The notes under the pieces: model-generated | What the model saw: only the letters and a program-made list of their open reading frames with translations | What the model was told of the DNA's origin: nothing | The model's database searches: none | Shown here: in pieces, positions 41,159 through 50,179 of the stretch | Layout of the letters: each line of letters starts with the position of its first letter | How positions within the stretch are numbered: position 1 is the first letter of the stretch | Assembly: GCA_965198795.1 (NCBI GenBank) | Contig: OZ240674.1 | Location: forward strand, 2,790,001-2,854,000 | From: G965198795 sp965198795 | GTDB taxonomy: Bacteria > Pseudomonadota > Alphaproteobacteria > Rhodospirillales > Casp-alpha2 | Length of the DNA: 64,000 bases | Reading direction: 5' to 3' | Made by a program: the position numbers and the translations under genes

Positions 41159-42295
41159 ATGGGTCAACGGCGCACACCCGCCGTCTTTTTCCGGGGCGGC
41201 ACGTCGAAGGCCGTGTTCTTCAAGGCCGAAGACCTGCCGTCCGACGCGCGGGTCCGCGACGCCATGCTGACGGAAGTCCTGGGCGGCGACGATCCTTATG
41301 GACGCCAACTGGACGGTATGGGCGGCGGGGTAAGTTCCGTCTCCAAGGCCATGTGGGTGGAGAAGTCGGCGCGGAACGACGCCGACGTGGATTACACCTT
41401 CGCCCAAATCGCGATCAACAGCCCGCTAGTGGATTACAGCGCCAACTGCGGCAACATGACGGCTTGTGTTGGTCCCTTCGCAGTCGAGCAGGGCATCTTC
41501 CCGGTGGACGCGGACGGTGACGTGACGGTGCGGTGTTACAACACCAACACACGGAAAGTCATTCACGCGCGGTTCCGCGTCAAAGACGGCGAGGCCGTGT
41601 CCGCCGGCGATATGGAAATACCTGGCGTGCCCGGCGCCGGCGCGCCGGTGGAACTTGTGTGGCGGGAGCCAAGCGGCGTCGCGGGACGGGGGCTGCTGCC
41701 GACGGGAAACGTGGTGGACGGCGTCGAGGCGCCGGGTCTGGGCGCCATAGAGGCGACGATAGCCGATTCGGCGGCGCTCTGCGCGTTCGTCGCGGCGGAA
41801 GACATGGGACTCACGGCGGCGGAAGCGCCCGCCACGATCGACGCCATGACGGACGTGATGGCGAGGCTGGACGCCGTCCGGCGCCAGGCGGCCGTGCTCG
41901 CCGGCGTCGCGGAAACGCCCGAGGACGCGCCGGAAGCCGCGCCCAAGATCGCCATCGTCGCCAGCCCCGGGGATTACGCCGCCCTTGACAGCCGAACATG
42001 GACGGCGGACGCCTTCGATGTGGCCGTGCGCATGGAGTCCATGGGCGTCATCCACAAAGCCATTCCGCTGACCGGCGCCATGTGCGTGGCGTCCGCCGCG
42101 AAAACACCAGGCAGCGTCGTGTGGAAGGCGCTGGGTGAGGGCCATGACGGAAGCGCCGTGCGAATCGGCAACCCGTCAGGCGTTCTGACGGCGGATGCTG
42201 ATGTGGCCGAGACCTCGAACGGGTGGGCGGCGAAAAGCGCCAGCGCCTACCGGACCTTCAGAAAATTGATGGAAGGCGCCGTGCTTCACTCATAG
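41159..42295 (+). CDS. PrpF family isomerase
   Basis: About 378 residues. The family N-terminus TPAVFFRGGTSKAVFF, the middle NSPLVDYSANCGNMTACVGPFA and MRMESMGVIHKAIPLTGAMC-type segments identify PrpF. The diaminopimelate-epimerase-like fold uses the Cys of ANCGNM and the C-terminal Lys as bases. PrpF isomerises 2-methylaconitate, and relatives act on 4-oxalomesaconate. No prp genes are nearby, so the substrate is open. It begins one base after the lipoprotein stop. Confidence 0.88.
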   Translation: MGQRRTPAVFFRGGTSKAVFFKAEDLPSDARVRDAMLTEVLGGDDPYGRQLDGMGGGVSSVSKAMWVEKSARNDADVDYTFAQIAINSPLVDYSANCGNMTACVGPFAVEQGIFPVDADGDVTVRCYNTNTRKVIHARFRVKDGEAVSAGDMEIPGVPGAGAPVELVWREPSGVAGRGLLPTGNVVDGVEAPGLGAIEATIADSAALCAFVAAEDMGLTAAEAPATIDAMTDVMARLDAVRRQAAVLAGVAETPEDAPEAAPKIAIVASPGDYAALDSRTWTADAFDVAVRMESMGVIHKAIPLTGAMCVASAAKTPGSVVWKALGEGHDGSAVRIGNPSGVLTADADVAETSNGWAAKSASAYRTFRKLMEGAVLHS

Positions 42296-42301
42296 ATTCG
42301 G

Positions 42302-42364
42302 TCTGCCGCCCCGGCGGAAGCCGGGTCCAATCACAAGCGCCGGGCTCCCGCTTCCACTGAAATG
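42302..42364. repeat. Degenerate copy of the palindromic intergenic repeat
   Basis: GCCGCCCCGGCGGAAGCCGGGTCC and, about 25 bases on, GGGCTCCCGCTTCCACTG preserve the two arms of the genome repeat seen better at 44541-44658. Confidence 0.4.
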
Positions 42365-42374
42365 ACCGCGCGGA

Positions 42375-42935
42375 CTAATTACCGTAGAAAACCCCCACCA
42401 CCTCAAGCTCGCGCGGTCCCTCGGGGGTGCGGACGACGACCGCGTCGCCTTCTTCCGCGCCCATGAGCGCCTTGGCGACGGGGGAGACCCAACTGATTTC
42501 GCCGAATTCCAGGCGCGCCTCGTCCTCGCCGACAATGCGCACGGTGTTTTCCTCGCCATCTTCGTTGGCGTACGTCACCGTCGCGCCAAAGAACACCCTG
42601 CCGTGGTTGGTTTGGCGGGCCGGATCGACGACTTCCGCAGCGTCCAGGCGTTTCATCAGGAACCGAATGCGCCGGTCGATCTCGCGGAGCCGCTTTTTGC
42701 CATAGATGTAATCGCCGTTTTCCGACCGGTCGCCGTTGCCCGCCGCCCATGAGACGATTTCGACGATCCTCGGACGCTCGTTCCGGCGGAGATGACGGAG
42801 TTCTTCCTGAAACCGCGCACAGCCCTCGGGCGTCATCAGGCGGCGCCCGCCCTTGAGGAGATCTCCGTCTCCGTCCTCATCGTCGAAAGCGCCGTCCAGG
42901 TCCGCGCCGTCTTCCTTCACGAATGCCTTGCTCAT
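42375..42935 (-). CDS. greB: Transcription elongation factor GreB-like
   Basis: About 186 residues. The N-terminal coiled coil carries the acidic tip GNGDRSENGDYIYGKKRLRE, which enters the RNA polymerase secondary channel and stimulates transcript cleavage. The C-terminal FKBP-like domain (VRIVGEDEARLEFGEISWVSPVAKALMG, in part) follows. A 20-residue acidic N-terminal extension (DGADLDGAFDDEDGDGD) is unusual for GreA and points to the GreB type. The ATG at 42935 is preferred over upstream frames. Confidence 0.9.
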   Translation of the reverse strand: MSKAFVKEDGADLDGAFDDEDGDGDLLKGGRRLMTPEGCARFQEELRHLRRNERPRIVEIVSWAAGNGDRSENGDYIYGKKRLREIDRRIRFLMKRLDAAEVVDPARQTNHGRVFFGATVTYANEDGEENTVRIVGEDEARLEFGEISWVSPVAKALMGAEEGDAVVVRTPEGPRELEVVGVFYGN

Positions 42936-43105
42936 ACCTTTTGTTGTCGCATGTGCCGGGGGCGAAGCAAAGGGGCGTTTCGACGAACCCGCATCTCGGC
43001 GCATGGAAATTTTCTATTTTAAATTGTTTTTTAAAAATTTATGCATTAGTTTGAGGGTGTTCGAAAAAACCTTTTAAAATTGATGTTAACCATGTGGGGT
43101 TTCTT

Positions 43106-43288
43106 ATGAAATCAGTGTTCGCCGCAGTTGCGCTCTTATTGCTCGCCCTTCCTGTCCTCTCCGTCCAAGCCGATGGTTTTCGGACCGCCTCGCCAGCTAT
43201 GGAGCACGGCGGGGGATGCCGGAAAGACTCGCCTCCAGGTCTTTGCTGTCATCGCGACAGCCGAACGGGCCGTGTGCACTGCCACTAG
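43106..43288 (+). CDS. Small secreted Cys/His-rich protein
   Basis: About 60 residues. A signal peptide (SVFAAVALLLLALPVLSVQA) is followed by a short mature part GGGCRKDSPPGLCCHRDSRTG and a final VHCH. The CxxxxPPGxCC...HCH pattern recurs in small exported proteins of alphaproteobacteria and could bind metal. It is upstream of the exported nuclease gene. The function is unknown. Confidence 0.6.
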   Translation: MKSVFAAVALLLLALPVLSVQADGFRTASPAMEHGGGCRKDSPPGLCCHRDSRTGRVHCH

Positions 43289-43673
43289 GGCGTTATGCCA
43301 TTGAATATATTTATGCCCCGCGTTTTGACATGATTAACGCGCTCAAGGCGCGCGGCGGCGGCGTTCGGAACGCCGTTGACGGCCGCTCATGGAGCCAACC
43401 CGCACCTCCGCGCCTTCTTCGTCACCTCCGCGCAGGCGGGGGTCCAGAGCGCCCTTCGCCACTTGATGATTGGTTGGAGCGCGGACCGACGCGCTGGATT
43501 CCCGCCTTCGCGAAAATGAAACGATAAGGGTACAGGAATGACACGGTAAGGGTGCAGGAGTGACAACATAAGCGTGCGGTAACGACAAAAAAGAGCGGGA
43601 AGGACAAACGGGCGACCGCGATCCGTCGCGAGGCTCTTCCCTTTATCCAAAGCGCGATCCCCTATAACCTACC
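43289..43673. other. Non-coding stretch with intergenic repeat
   Basis: It contains one degraded copy of the palindromic repeat (43419-43519), then short near-repeats (ACGATAAGGGTACAGGAATG / ACGGTAAGGGTGCAGGAGTG at about 43521-43561). No credible gene is present. Confidence 0.4.
43419..43519. repeat. Palindromic intergenic repeat, copy 1
   Basis: TCGTCACCTCCGCGCAGGCG then GGGGTCCAG, and after about 50 bases CGCTGGATTCCCGCCTTCGCG. The two arms are inverted relatives of each other. Confidence 0.6.
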
Positions 43674-43835
43674 CCTTGGAACCGGGACGAACGGTTCCGG
43701 GGCGTAAGACACCCCGCAACAAGCGGTTCGGTGGAACCGTGAAAACCACCCCGACCTCTGCGGTCCGGGGACCTGTGGCGTATGTCCAGGGCCTCGGCCT
43801 AAAGGTCACAGGGGCCGTCTTGTTGCGGTTGTCTT
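43674..43835 (+). ncRNA. Unassigned structured RNA candidate
   Basis: No ORF fits, but pairing is extensive. A 5' hairpin (43674-43702) has an 11-bp stem. A long closing stem joins 43706-43723 (AAGACACCCCGCAACAAG) to 43819-43835 (CTTGTTGCGGTTGTCTT). Inside it lie three hairpins: CGGTTC/GAACCG (43724-43739), CCCCGACC/GGTCCGGGG (about 43749-43770) and CCTGTG/CACAGG (about 43772-43812). A TATAAC -10 box at 43663-43668 would start transcription at the first hairpin. I could not match it to tmRNA, RNase P, SRP or a known 6S sequence, although the length (about 162 nt) would suit 6S. Confidence 0.4.
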
Positions 43836-43912
43836 AATCCCCGGGTCACCAGAGATCACGAAGCCATCTTGCGGCGGACGCGTTGCAAGCCCTGGCCTCA
43901 TTGGGGAGTTCC

Positions 43913-44425
43913 ATGCGCGCCGCGCCCTATGTGGCCATTCTCGTCATCGGTCTTGTCCTGTCCGCGCGGTCCACGTCCGGCGGCGGAAGCAATCTGGTTC
44001 GCGTGGTCGATGGGGACTCCATCAATCTGGGCGACGACCGCCACAGATTACAGGGCATCGACGCGCCGGAGCGTCGCCAGCATTGCCTCCGGGCCAACGG
44101 CTCCGCATGGCGGTGCGGGCGGGCGGCCACGAAGGCCCTGATCGAAAAGATCGGAGAACGGCCCGTGATCTGCCATGCCAACGGCCGGGACCGGTACGGG
44201 CGTTATCTGTCCGTCTGCCGCGCGGGCGGCGTCAACCTGAACCGGTGGATGGTCTTGAACGGCTGGGCCGTCGCGTATCGCCAATATTCCCCCCGGTTCA
44301 TCCCCGAAGAAGAAACGGCCAAACGCAAACGCCTGGGGATTTGGTCCGGTCAATTCGTCACGCCCCGGGACTGGCGGCGGGGAAAGCGCCCGACGTCCAA
44401 CCTGACGATTACCGATAAGGAATGA
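43913..44425 (+). CDS. Exported thermonuclease (SNase-like)
   Basis: About 170 residues with a signal anchor (YVAILVIGLVLSARSTSG). The staphylococcal nuclease fold follows: LVRVVDGDSINLGDDRHRLQGIDAPE with the catalytic Asp/Arg set, CHANGRDRYGRYLSVC, NLNRWMVLNGWAVAY and EEETAKRKRLGIW. It would degrade nucleic acids in the envelope. The ATG at 43913 has GGGGAG six bases upstream. Upstream codons overlap the end of the structured region and are unlikely to be used. Confidence 0.88.
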   Translation: MRAAPYVAILVIGLVLSARSTSGGGSNLVRVVDGDSINLGDDRHRLQGIDAPERRQHCLRANGSAWRCGRAATKALIEKIGERPVICHANGRDRYGRYLSVCRAGGVNLNRWMVLNGWAVAYRQYSPRFIPEEETAKRKRLGIWSGQFVTPRDWRRGKRPTSNLTITDKE

Positions 44426-44834
44426 GAAACCATGAACCTGGAAAACCGCCCTTCCCGCACGGGCGGGGTCCGTATGACGATCCCGCATGGAGCTAACGCG
44501 CCGCTCCCGCGTTATTATTTCGTCACCCCCGGCCCTTTTTCGTCACCCCCGCGCAGGCGGGGGTCCAGACCATCCCTCGTCACGCATGAACGGCCATCAT
44601 TCATGACAACCCGGAACGCGGGACGACGCGCTGGATTCCCGCCTTCGCGGGAATAACAAAGAAAGAGTGGAAATAACGGACTTAAGAGCGCGGGAATGAC
44701 GGATCGAACCCATCGGAACCCCATGAATCGGCCTCGCTTGATGTCATAACGCCCTAGGCGCTTACCGATTGATCCCGGGCCCGGGCTCGTAATGGCCCTT
44801 TTACGCCCCGCGCAAGCGGCGCACGCTGGCGCTC
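44426..44834. other. Non-coding stretch with intergenic repeat
   Basis: It contains the best-preserved repeat copy (44541-44658) and an extra half copy at 44516-44535. The remainder shows no gene. Confidence 0.4.
44541..44658. repeat. Palindromic intergenic repeat, copy 2
   Basis: Left arm TCGTCACCCCCGCGCAGGCG then GGGGTCCAG, right arm GCTGGATTCCCGCCTTCGCG then GGAATAAC, separated by a gene-specific middle. These are the widespread alphaproteobacterial GTCACCCC...GGGGTCCAG elements. Confidence 0.7.
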
Positions 44835-45554
44835 ATGACGACACATCACTCTCCTCTCGGCCTTCCCATCGGCGCGCCCGTGCCAGACTGGAGCCCGCGC
44901 CCCGCACCGCCGGATACGCCCGTCACGGCGCGGCTCTGCCGACTGGAGCGGCTCTCGGCCGCCGCGCATCTGGACGGTCTTTGGGAAGCGGACCGGTTGG
45001 ACCGCGAAGGCCGGCGCTATACCTACCTGGGTTATGGCCCCTTCCCGGAAAAATCCCGGTACGAGGATTGGATAGAAAGCGTCCAGCACGGCCATGACCC
45101 GCTTTTTCACGCCATCATTGATCAGGCGTCAAACCAGGCCGTTGGCGTCGCCAGTTATTTGCGGATCGAACCGGCCGCCGGCGTCATCGAGGTGGGTCAC
45201 ATCAACTACTCCCCCAAGCTGCAAGGCTCACCGGCCGCCACAGAAGCCATGTTCCTGATGGCGTCCCGCGTCTTCGATGAATTGGGCTACCGGCGCTATG
45301 AATGGAAATGCGACTCCTTGAACCAGGCGTCCCGGAACGCGGCGCTTCGATTAGGTTTTCAGTACGAAGGCATTTTCCGCCAGGCCGCAATGTACAAGGG
45401 CCGAAACCGGGACACGGCCTGGTTCGGCATGACCGACGGGGACTGGGCTAAACTGAAACCCGCTTACGAAAGCTGGCTGGCGCCGGGAAACTTTGACGAC
45501 TCGGGACGGCAGAGGGTTAGATTGTCGGATCTGACGAGAGCGGCGTTGTCTTGA
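44835..45554 (+). CDS. GNAT-family N-acetyltransferase (RimJ/RimL type)
   Basis: 239 residues. Hallmarks are ARLCRLERLSAAAHLDGLWE, YLGYGPFPEKSRYEDWI, the beta4 strand VIEVGHINYSPKLQGSPAATEAMFL and LNQASRNAALRLGFQYEGIFRQAAMYKGR, all typical of the RimJ/RimL-like group that often acylates protein N-termini or small metabolites. It is monocistronic. The substrate is unknown. Confidence 0.88.
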   Translation: MTTHHSPLGLPIGAPVPDWSPRPAPPDTPVTARLCRLERLSAAAHLDGLWEADRLDREGRRYTYLGYGPFPEKSRYEDWIESVQHGHDPLFHAIIDQASNQAVGVASYLRIEPAAGVIEVGHINYSPKLQGSPAATEAMFLMASRVFDELGYRRYEWKCDSLNQASRNAALRLGFQYEGIFRQAAMYKGRNRDTAWFGMTDGDWAKLKPAYESWLAPGNFDDSGRQRVRLSDLTRAALS

Positions 45555-45581
45555 ATAAAACGCCGCCTCGCGGAAGAAGAG

Positions 45582-47042
45582 TCAGCCGCCAACCATCGAC
45601 GGCTCACAGAACTGACGGCGGCGTTTGAGGTCCGCGCATAGTTTCCTTTGCGCCGATTTGCTTTTCACCGGCCCGGCGATCAGGCGATAGAACGTGCCCT
45701 TTTTACCCAAGTTCACCTTCCTCACCTCATGCTTGAGCCCCTTCAGCAATGACTGGTGGCGCCGTTGAATGGTTTTCCAGCCGGCGTCGGCCTGCTTGAC
45801 GGAACGATAGGACGCCAAATGCACGCCCGGTTCCGGTCCGGACTTGGCCGCTGCTTTTTTCAACTCTTTTGGTTCTTTCGGCTCTTTCGGCTTGGTCACG
45901 GACGCCGCGACGGGCTCTTCCGGCTGAAGAGCCCGCTCCACGGCCAGCCGCTCGCGGGTATATTCATCGGACGAGATGAAGCCGCCGTCCCGCAGCTGTT
46001 CCAGCTTGGCGACCGAGTCAGCCGCCGCTATCAGGCCGCGCGGAGGCGCGACGGGCGGGGCCAAACGAACCGGCGCTTCCGGGAGCAATGCGGTCAAAAT
46101 CAAGTTCCGCTCGGCCGCGTGCTGCGAAACCGAAATGGAGCGTTGCTGTAACGCTCTGCCAATGGCGCGGAGGCGGTTGGATATTTGCTCGGTGGACGGC
46201 ACGGGACGATCCAGTCCGGCCGCGGGTTGGGGCGACGTCAACGGCAGCAGAGCCCCGATATTGGCCGTGCGCCGGACAAGGAATTCCTGCTCTGTCACAA
46301 GTCCCTGATCACGAAGAGCGCGGATCGTCGAGAAGCGTGAAATCTTGTTGCGTTCGCCCGGGCTGAACCGCGAAAGCGAGCCCTGGGTCAGGTTGACCGG
46401 CGCGCCAGAGAGCGGCTGGACGTCCGTTTGGCCTTGACCGCCTTGAAGTGACGGCAAAACGCTGCCCGGTTGTGTGGGAACAACGGCCTGCGTCCGGCCC
46501 AAAAACGGCGTGGTTTGGGGCACGGCGGTCACACGCCGCGGCACGTCTATCAATGGTTGCGGTAAACCGTCCGGCTGGCCGGAAGCAGCCTGCGCCCGGC
46601 CCAAAACGCCCCCGCTGTCGATCAGCGATAGATTAACACTGGCGATCCGCGAAGCCGGTTGGGTTTGCAAGTTGTTCAGAACGACGAACTGCCGCGACTC
46701 ATCGGGACGGAGAGCCAGGACGGCCTCGAACATTTCCCGCGCCTTGGTCAACTGACCCGTGTTTTGGTACAACACGCCGGCGCCCAGCAGGGCCTCGATA
46801 TCTTGGGGGTTCGCGCGAAGGGCGCGATTGAAGTGACCTTCCGCCGTAACGAAGTTGCCCTTATACAATTCGGCGATGCCCAGTTCAGCTTCGTCGTTCT
46901 GCTTCAACGGGCTTCCCGCCCAAAACCCCGGATCGAACAGATCGCCTGATTGAATCGCCGTACAGCCCGCCCCAACCAACCCAACCAGAGCAAGCGCGCC
47001 AAGCCGCCTCACAACGCCGCCAATCAATGCCTTGGCCACCAT
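45582..47042 (-). CDS. TPR- and SPOR-domain lipoprotein
   Basis: About 486 residues. A lipobox lies at LALVGLVGAGC. Tetratricopeptide repeats occupy about residues 45-115 (AELGIAELYKGNFVTAEGHF, ALLGAGVLYQNTGQLTKARE). A long Gln/Pro/Gly-rich middle precedes the SPOR domain at the C-terminus (GVHLASYRSVKQADAGWKTI, FYRLIAGPVKSKSAQRKLC), which binds denuded peptidoglycan. It probably acts in the envelope, perhaps near division sites. Start ATG 47042 is chosen for its GGGAGAAGAG ribosome site and the signal sequence. Confidence 0.85.
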   Translation of the reverse strand: MVAKALIGGVVRRLGALALVGLVGAGCTAIQSGDLFDPGFWAGSPLKQNDEAELGIAELYKGNFVTAEGHFNRALRANPQDIEALLGAGVLYQNTGQLTKAREMFEAVLALRPDESRQFVVLNNLQTQPASRIASVNLSLIDSGGVLGRAQAASGQPDGLPQPLIDVPRRVTAVPQTTPFLGRTQAVVPTQPGSVLPSLQGGQGQTDVQPLSGAPVNLTQGSLSRFSPGERNKISRFSTIRALRDQGLVTEQEFLVRRTANIGALLPLTSPQPAAGLDRPVPSTEQISNRLRAIGRALQQRSISVSQHAAERNLILTALLPEAPVRLAPPVAPPRGLIAAADSVAKLEQLRDGGFISSDEYTRERLAVERALQPEEPVAASVTKPKEPKEPKELKKAAAKSGPEPGVHLASYRSVKQADAGWKTIQRRHQSLLKGLKHEVRKVNLGKKGTFYRLIAGPVKSKSAQRKLCADLKRRRQFCEPSMVGG

Positions 47043-47197
47043 TCTCTCTTCTCCCGAACCCTTGATCGGTGTTCCCCCGGCAGCGCCCGGCCTTCCCAAG
47101 AAGGGCGCATTCCCGCAATTCCTCGCGGTCTATCAAACACCCATAGGGTAAACAATTGGTAAAGCGAAGAAAATCAACACGTTCGGGACCGGCCTGT

Positions 47198-48439
47198 TTA
47201 CGCCTCGACCGGGTTTCCCACCACCCCCCGGGCGATCAAAGCGTCGATGTCGTCATCGGCGACGCCGTGCTCTCTCAGGATATCCCGGCTATCCTGTCCC
47301 AGGCGGGGAGCTTCCCGCCGGAAATGACCGGGCGTCATGCTCAGCCGCGGCGTAATGTTGTGCATCGCCGCCTCGCCCAAGTCTCTGTCCGGCACTTTGA
47401 CCACGACTTCGCGCTCGATAACGTGGCGGTCGTTCAATATGTCCGCCTGCTCATGGATCGGAGACGCGGCGATGGCTTCCGCCTCGAACACAACCATCGC
47501 TTCCTTGAGGGTGCGGGCTCTAATCCAGCCGCTCACCGCAGCGTCGACCTCCTCTTTGTTTTTTACCCGCATTTCGTTGGTTGCGTAGCGCGGATCGGTG
47601 ATCATGTCCTCACGCCCAACGACGCGGAAAATACGCTCCGCCATGGATTGAATGGAACCCGACACCGCGATCCACTTGCCGTCCTTGGTTCGATAAACAT
47701 TGCGAGGGCTCGACGTGTTGGACCCGCTGCCATGACGCAAGCGCGGCTCGCCGGTGACTTGATAAATCAGCGCTTCCGCCCCCAACGCGCCGTAAAGGGG
47801 TTCCAGAAGCGCCAGGTCGATGATCTGGCCCCGCCCCGACGTCTCCGCCTCGCGAACGGCCACCATGGTCGCGAAGGCGCCTTGAAGACCCGCCACCATG
47901 TCGGCCAGGGCGATGGGCGGGAGGACGGGCTCGCGGTCCGGGAACCCGTTTCTGCCTGCAAAACCGGACAAGCCCTCAATGACGGACCCGAAACCCGGCC
48001 GATCCGAATAGGGTCCCGTTTGGCCGTATCCGGAAATGCGCGTGATGACGAGGGCGGGGTTGGCCGCCAGAAGGTCACCGGGCGCCAGGCCCATTTGCTC
48101 CAACCGGCCGGGCCGGAAGCCTTCGACGAGGACCGCCGCTTCCGAGCAAAGGCGTTTGACGATACCAGCGGCTTGAGGGCCGCGCAGGTCAAGCGCGATG
48201 GAGCGCTTGTTCCGCCCATAGGCTTTCCACTGGGTCTCGACGCCCGCGTTGCCCCAGGACCGCAATGGGTCGCCCTTCCCGGCCGGCTCCACCTTAATGA
48301 CGTCAGCGCCGAAATCCGCCAATTGAAGGCTCAGCATGTTGCCGCAAACCAGCCGTGACATATCGACCACGCGAAGGCCCGACAGCGGCCCTTTCGCGTC
48401 GGGGGTGAAATCCCGTCTGTGGAGTTTGTCCATGGTCAT
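47198..48439 (-). CDS. CaiB/BaiF family class III CoA-transferase (second copy)
   Basis: 413 residues, with GLRVVDMSRLVCGNMLSLQL, FGADVIKVEPAGKGDPLRSW, NKRSIALDLRGPQAAG and catalytic Asp in IALADMVAGLQGAFATM. It is related to, but clearly different from, the copy at 6384-7607. It is followed on other operon boundaries by the cyclase gene (48553-49572), reading the same way, so the two may serve one pathway. The substrate is unknown. Confidence 0.88.
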   Translation of the reverse strand: MTMDKLHRRDFTPDAKGPLSGLRVVDMSRLVCGNMLSLQLADFGADVIKVEPAGKGDPLRSWGNAGVETQWKAYGRNKRSIALDLRGPQAAGIVKRLCSEAAVLVEGFRPGRLEQMGLAPGDLLAANPALVITRISGYGQTGPYSDRPGFGSVIEGLSGFAGRNGFPDREPVLPPIALADMVAGLQGAFATMVAVREAETSGRGQIIDLALLEPLYGALGAEALIYQVTGEPRLRHGSGSNTSSPRNVYRTKDGKWIAVSGSIQSMAERIFRVVGREDMITDPRYATNEMRVKNKEEVDAAVSGWIRARTLKEAMVVFEAEAIAASPIHEQADILNDRHVIEREVVVKVPDRDLGEAAMHNITPRLSMTPGHFRREAPRLGQDSRDILREHGVADDDIDALIARGVVGNPVEA

Positions 48440-48552
48440 TACCCTTGCCGCGAGCCGCCGCCCCAGCGAACGCCGGAGTTCATTTTCCGAGGAGAAACTT
48501 CAACTTTCGCCACAATGGCGCCTCAAGACGCAACCCGCTGTCCAGCAGACGC

Positions 48553-49572
48553 TTAAATCGTCGCGATGGGCGTTGCGGGCGAGCCGACAGCCCCCGGCAG
48601 CCGCAGCGGCGGCGCCGTCAGGAAAAAGGCCGACCGGTTCCGCTCTCTCAAGGCCCGCTTCAACTCGCTCAAATACCAGATCTCGCCCAAATGAACGCCA
48701 ACGACGAACAAACAATGGCGGTGAATGGGCAGACGGCACGCATCGTCCTCGGGATGACCCGGATAGTGGGTGTTTTCGACAGCCATGTTGTCGGAGACAA
48801 GCACGCTGATCTGGCTGTCCGTGATCCAATTCAGAAGCTTGTCGTCCCAGCCGTCGAGCACGGCGCATGAACTGTGGAGCCTGTTCGCGTCCGGATCGCC
48901 CTTCATCCCCAGGATCATGTCGTCCCATCCCGTGTGAAACAGGAACATGTCGCCAGGCAATACCTCGACGTTCTGGGCGTCGATCACGCGCATCAAATCG
49001 TCATAACCGACGCTGACCCGCTCGGCGCCGTAGACGCCGTGAAGGTCCACCATTACGCCGCGCCCCTGGACACAAGCCTCGGCCATGTTCTCGATGCCCA
49101 GTTTTTCCGCGTGAACGTGGTCTCGGCCGTCCGGGTCGGGCACGTCCGCGCCCGCTTTCCAGCCGTTGTAATAACAAGGCTCGTCCACCCCGTCGCCGTC
49201 CGCGTCGAACAGTTGGCCGAAGTGCGCCAAACTGTCCCACTGGGTCGAATATTGGGTGTGAATGACGGCGACGTCGTCGGCTGAGACATCCGCGCTGCCC
49301 GGCAGCGAAAAATTCGCCCAAACATAGTTGTAGTAAGGATCGCCGTCCTGTTTCGTGGGGTGAAGGACCGGCGGATGGCGTTTGGGATTGACCGCGTTGC
49401 CGCCCGGCATGTCCAGGGGCATGGAGAGGCAGAACGACAAGCCTTCCTTGATTTCCCGGGCGCCCCGCTTGACCACGTCCGGCGTCAGCAGGTTCATCCG
49501 GCCCTTCTGGTCATCCTCGCCCCAGTCACCCCAGGTTGAGCCCTCGGGCTTGTTGATAACGCGGTTTCCCAT
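48553..49572 (-). CDS. Cyclase-family protein (kynurenine formamidase-like hydrolase)
   Basis: About 339 residues. WGDWGEDDQKGRMNLLTPD is the start of a cyclase-family subgroup, and the metal-site pattern is present as THYSTQWDSLAHFGQLF-like HTQYSTQWDSLAHFG and later GDMFLFHTGWDDMI. Such enzymes hydrolyse formyl or cyclic amides or lactones with Mn/Zn. The ATG at 49572 has AAAGG upstream. The coding direction and short gap fit cotranscription into the CoA-transferase. Confidence 0.82.
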   Translation of the reverse strand: MGNRVINKPEGSTWGDWGEDDQKGRMNLLTPDVVKRGAREIKEGLSFCLSMPLDMPGGNAVNPKRHPPVLHPTKQDGDPYYNYVWANFSLPGSADVSADDVAVIHTQYSTQWDSLAHFGQLFDADGDGVDEPCYYNGWKAGADVPDPDGRDHVHAEKLGIENMAEACVQGRGVMVDLHGVYGAERVSVGYDDLMRVIDAQNVEVLPGDMFLFHTGWDDMILGMKGDPDANRLHSSCAVLDGWDDKLLNWITDSQISVLVSDNMAVENTHYPGHPEDDACRLPIHRHCLFVVGVHLGEIWYLSELKRALRERNRSAFFLTAPPLRLPGAVGSPATPIATI

Positions 49573-49647
49573 GGGTCGCCTTTCTTTCAATCGCCGGCGG
49601 GGATTTGACCGGGAATTCCATAGGACGTCAATTACCGGCCCCGTGAC

Positions 49648-50097
49648 TCATGCCTTCCTCGCCCAGCGGCCATTGACGTCCTGGCGCCAATAGGCGAGTT
49701 CGTGCCCGGCGGCTTTCAAGGATTTCCATCGTTCACGCGCCGCTTGAACCGCCGCCGCGTCATGGCCGTCAAACAAATCGAAGCACCGCTCGTAAGCGTC
49801 CACCCGTTGACTGTCCGCCCCGTCCGCCAAAAACAGGAACGCCGCTTGATTCCTGTTCTCTTCCTCGGAAGACAGAAACACGGGTTGACCGGCGGGATCG
49901 CCGTCTTTCACCGAACCATGAGGCAACCAGCTCGCCGGGTCATAGGTCCACAGCACGTTGGCGAGGTGCTCGACGCGCTCCTCCGAGCGCGCCAGGACAA
50001 GGGCGCGCTTTCCAGCTTCCAGAGTTTTCTCCAAAAGCTTCGGCAGCGCGTCTTCCAGTCTGGAGTGCTCCAGATGATAAAAGGCGACGTCGGTCAT
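49648..50097 (-). CDS. holC: DNA polymerase III chi subunit
   Basis: 149 residues, standard length. The N-terminus TDVAFYHLEHSRLEDALPKL, then LVLARSEERVEHLANVLWTYDPASWLPHG and the C-terminal AARERWKSLKAAGHELAYWRQ, match HolC. Chi links the clamp loader to single-strand binding protein. It is placed directly downstream of pepA, the common pepA-holC order. Confidence 0.95.
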   Translation of the reverse strand: MTDVAFYHLEHSRLEDALPKLLEKTLEAGKRALVLARSEERVEHLANVLWTYDPASWLPHGSVKDGDPAGQPVFLSSEEENRNQAAFLFLADGADSQRVDAYERCFDLFDGHDAAAVQAARERWKSLKAAGHELAYWRQDVNGRWARKA

Positions 50098-50103
50098 GAA
50101 ACT

Positions 50104-50170
50104 ATTGCCGCCTCCGCGCGGACGGGGGTCCAGTCGTCATTGTTCCGGATTTCCGTCCGCGCGGGAAAGA
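50104..50170. repeat. Degenerate palindromic intergenic repeat, copy 3
   Basis: GCCTCCGCGCGGACGGGGGT then CCAGTCGTC, and GGATTTCCGTCCGCGCGGGA then AAGACG, form the two arms between pepA and holC. Confidence 0.5.
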
Positions 50171-50179
50171 CGCCTGGCG

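Noticed and set aside
43674..43835. tmRNA, RNase P RNA, SRP RNA or 6S RNA
   Set aside because: None of the invariant sequences of the first three is visible and no tag-peptide frame exists. 6S could not be confirmed because the structure is branched, not a single bulged rod.
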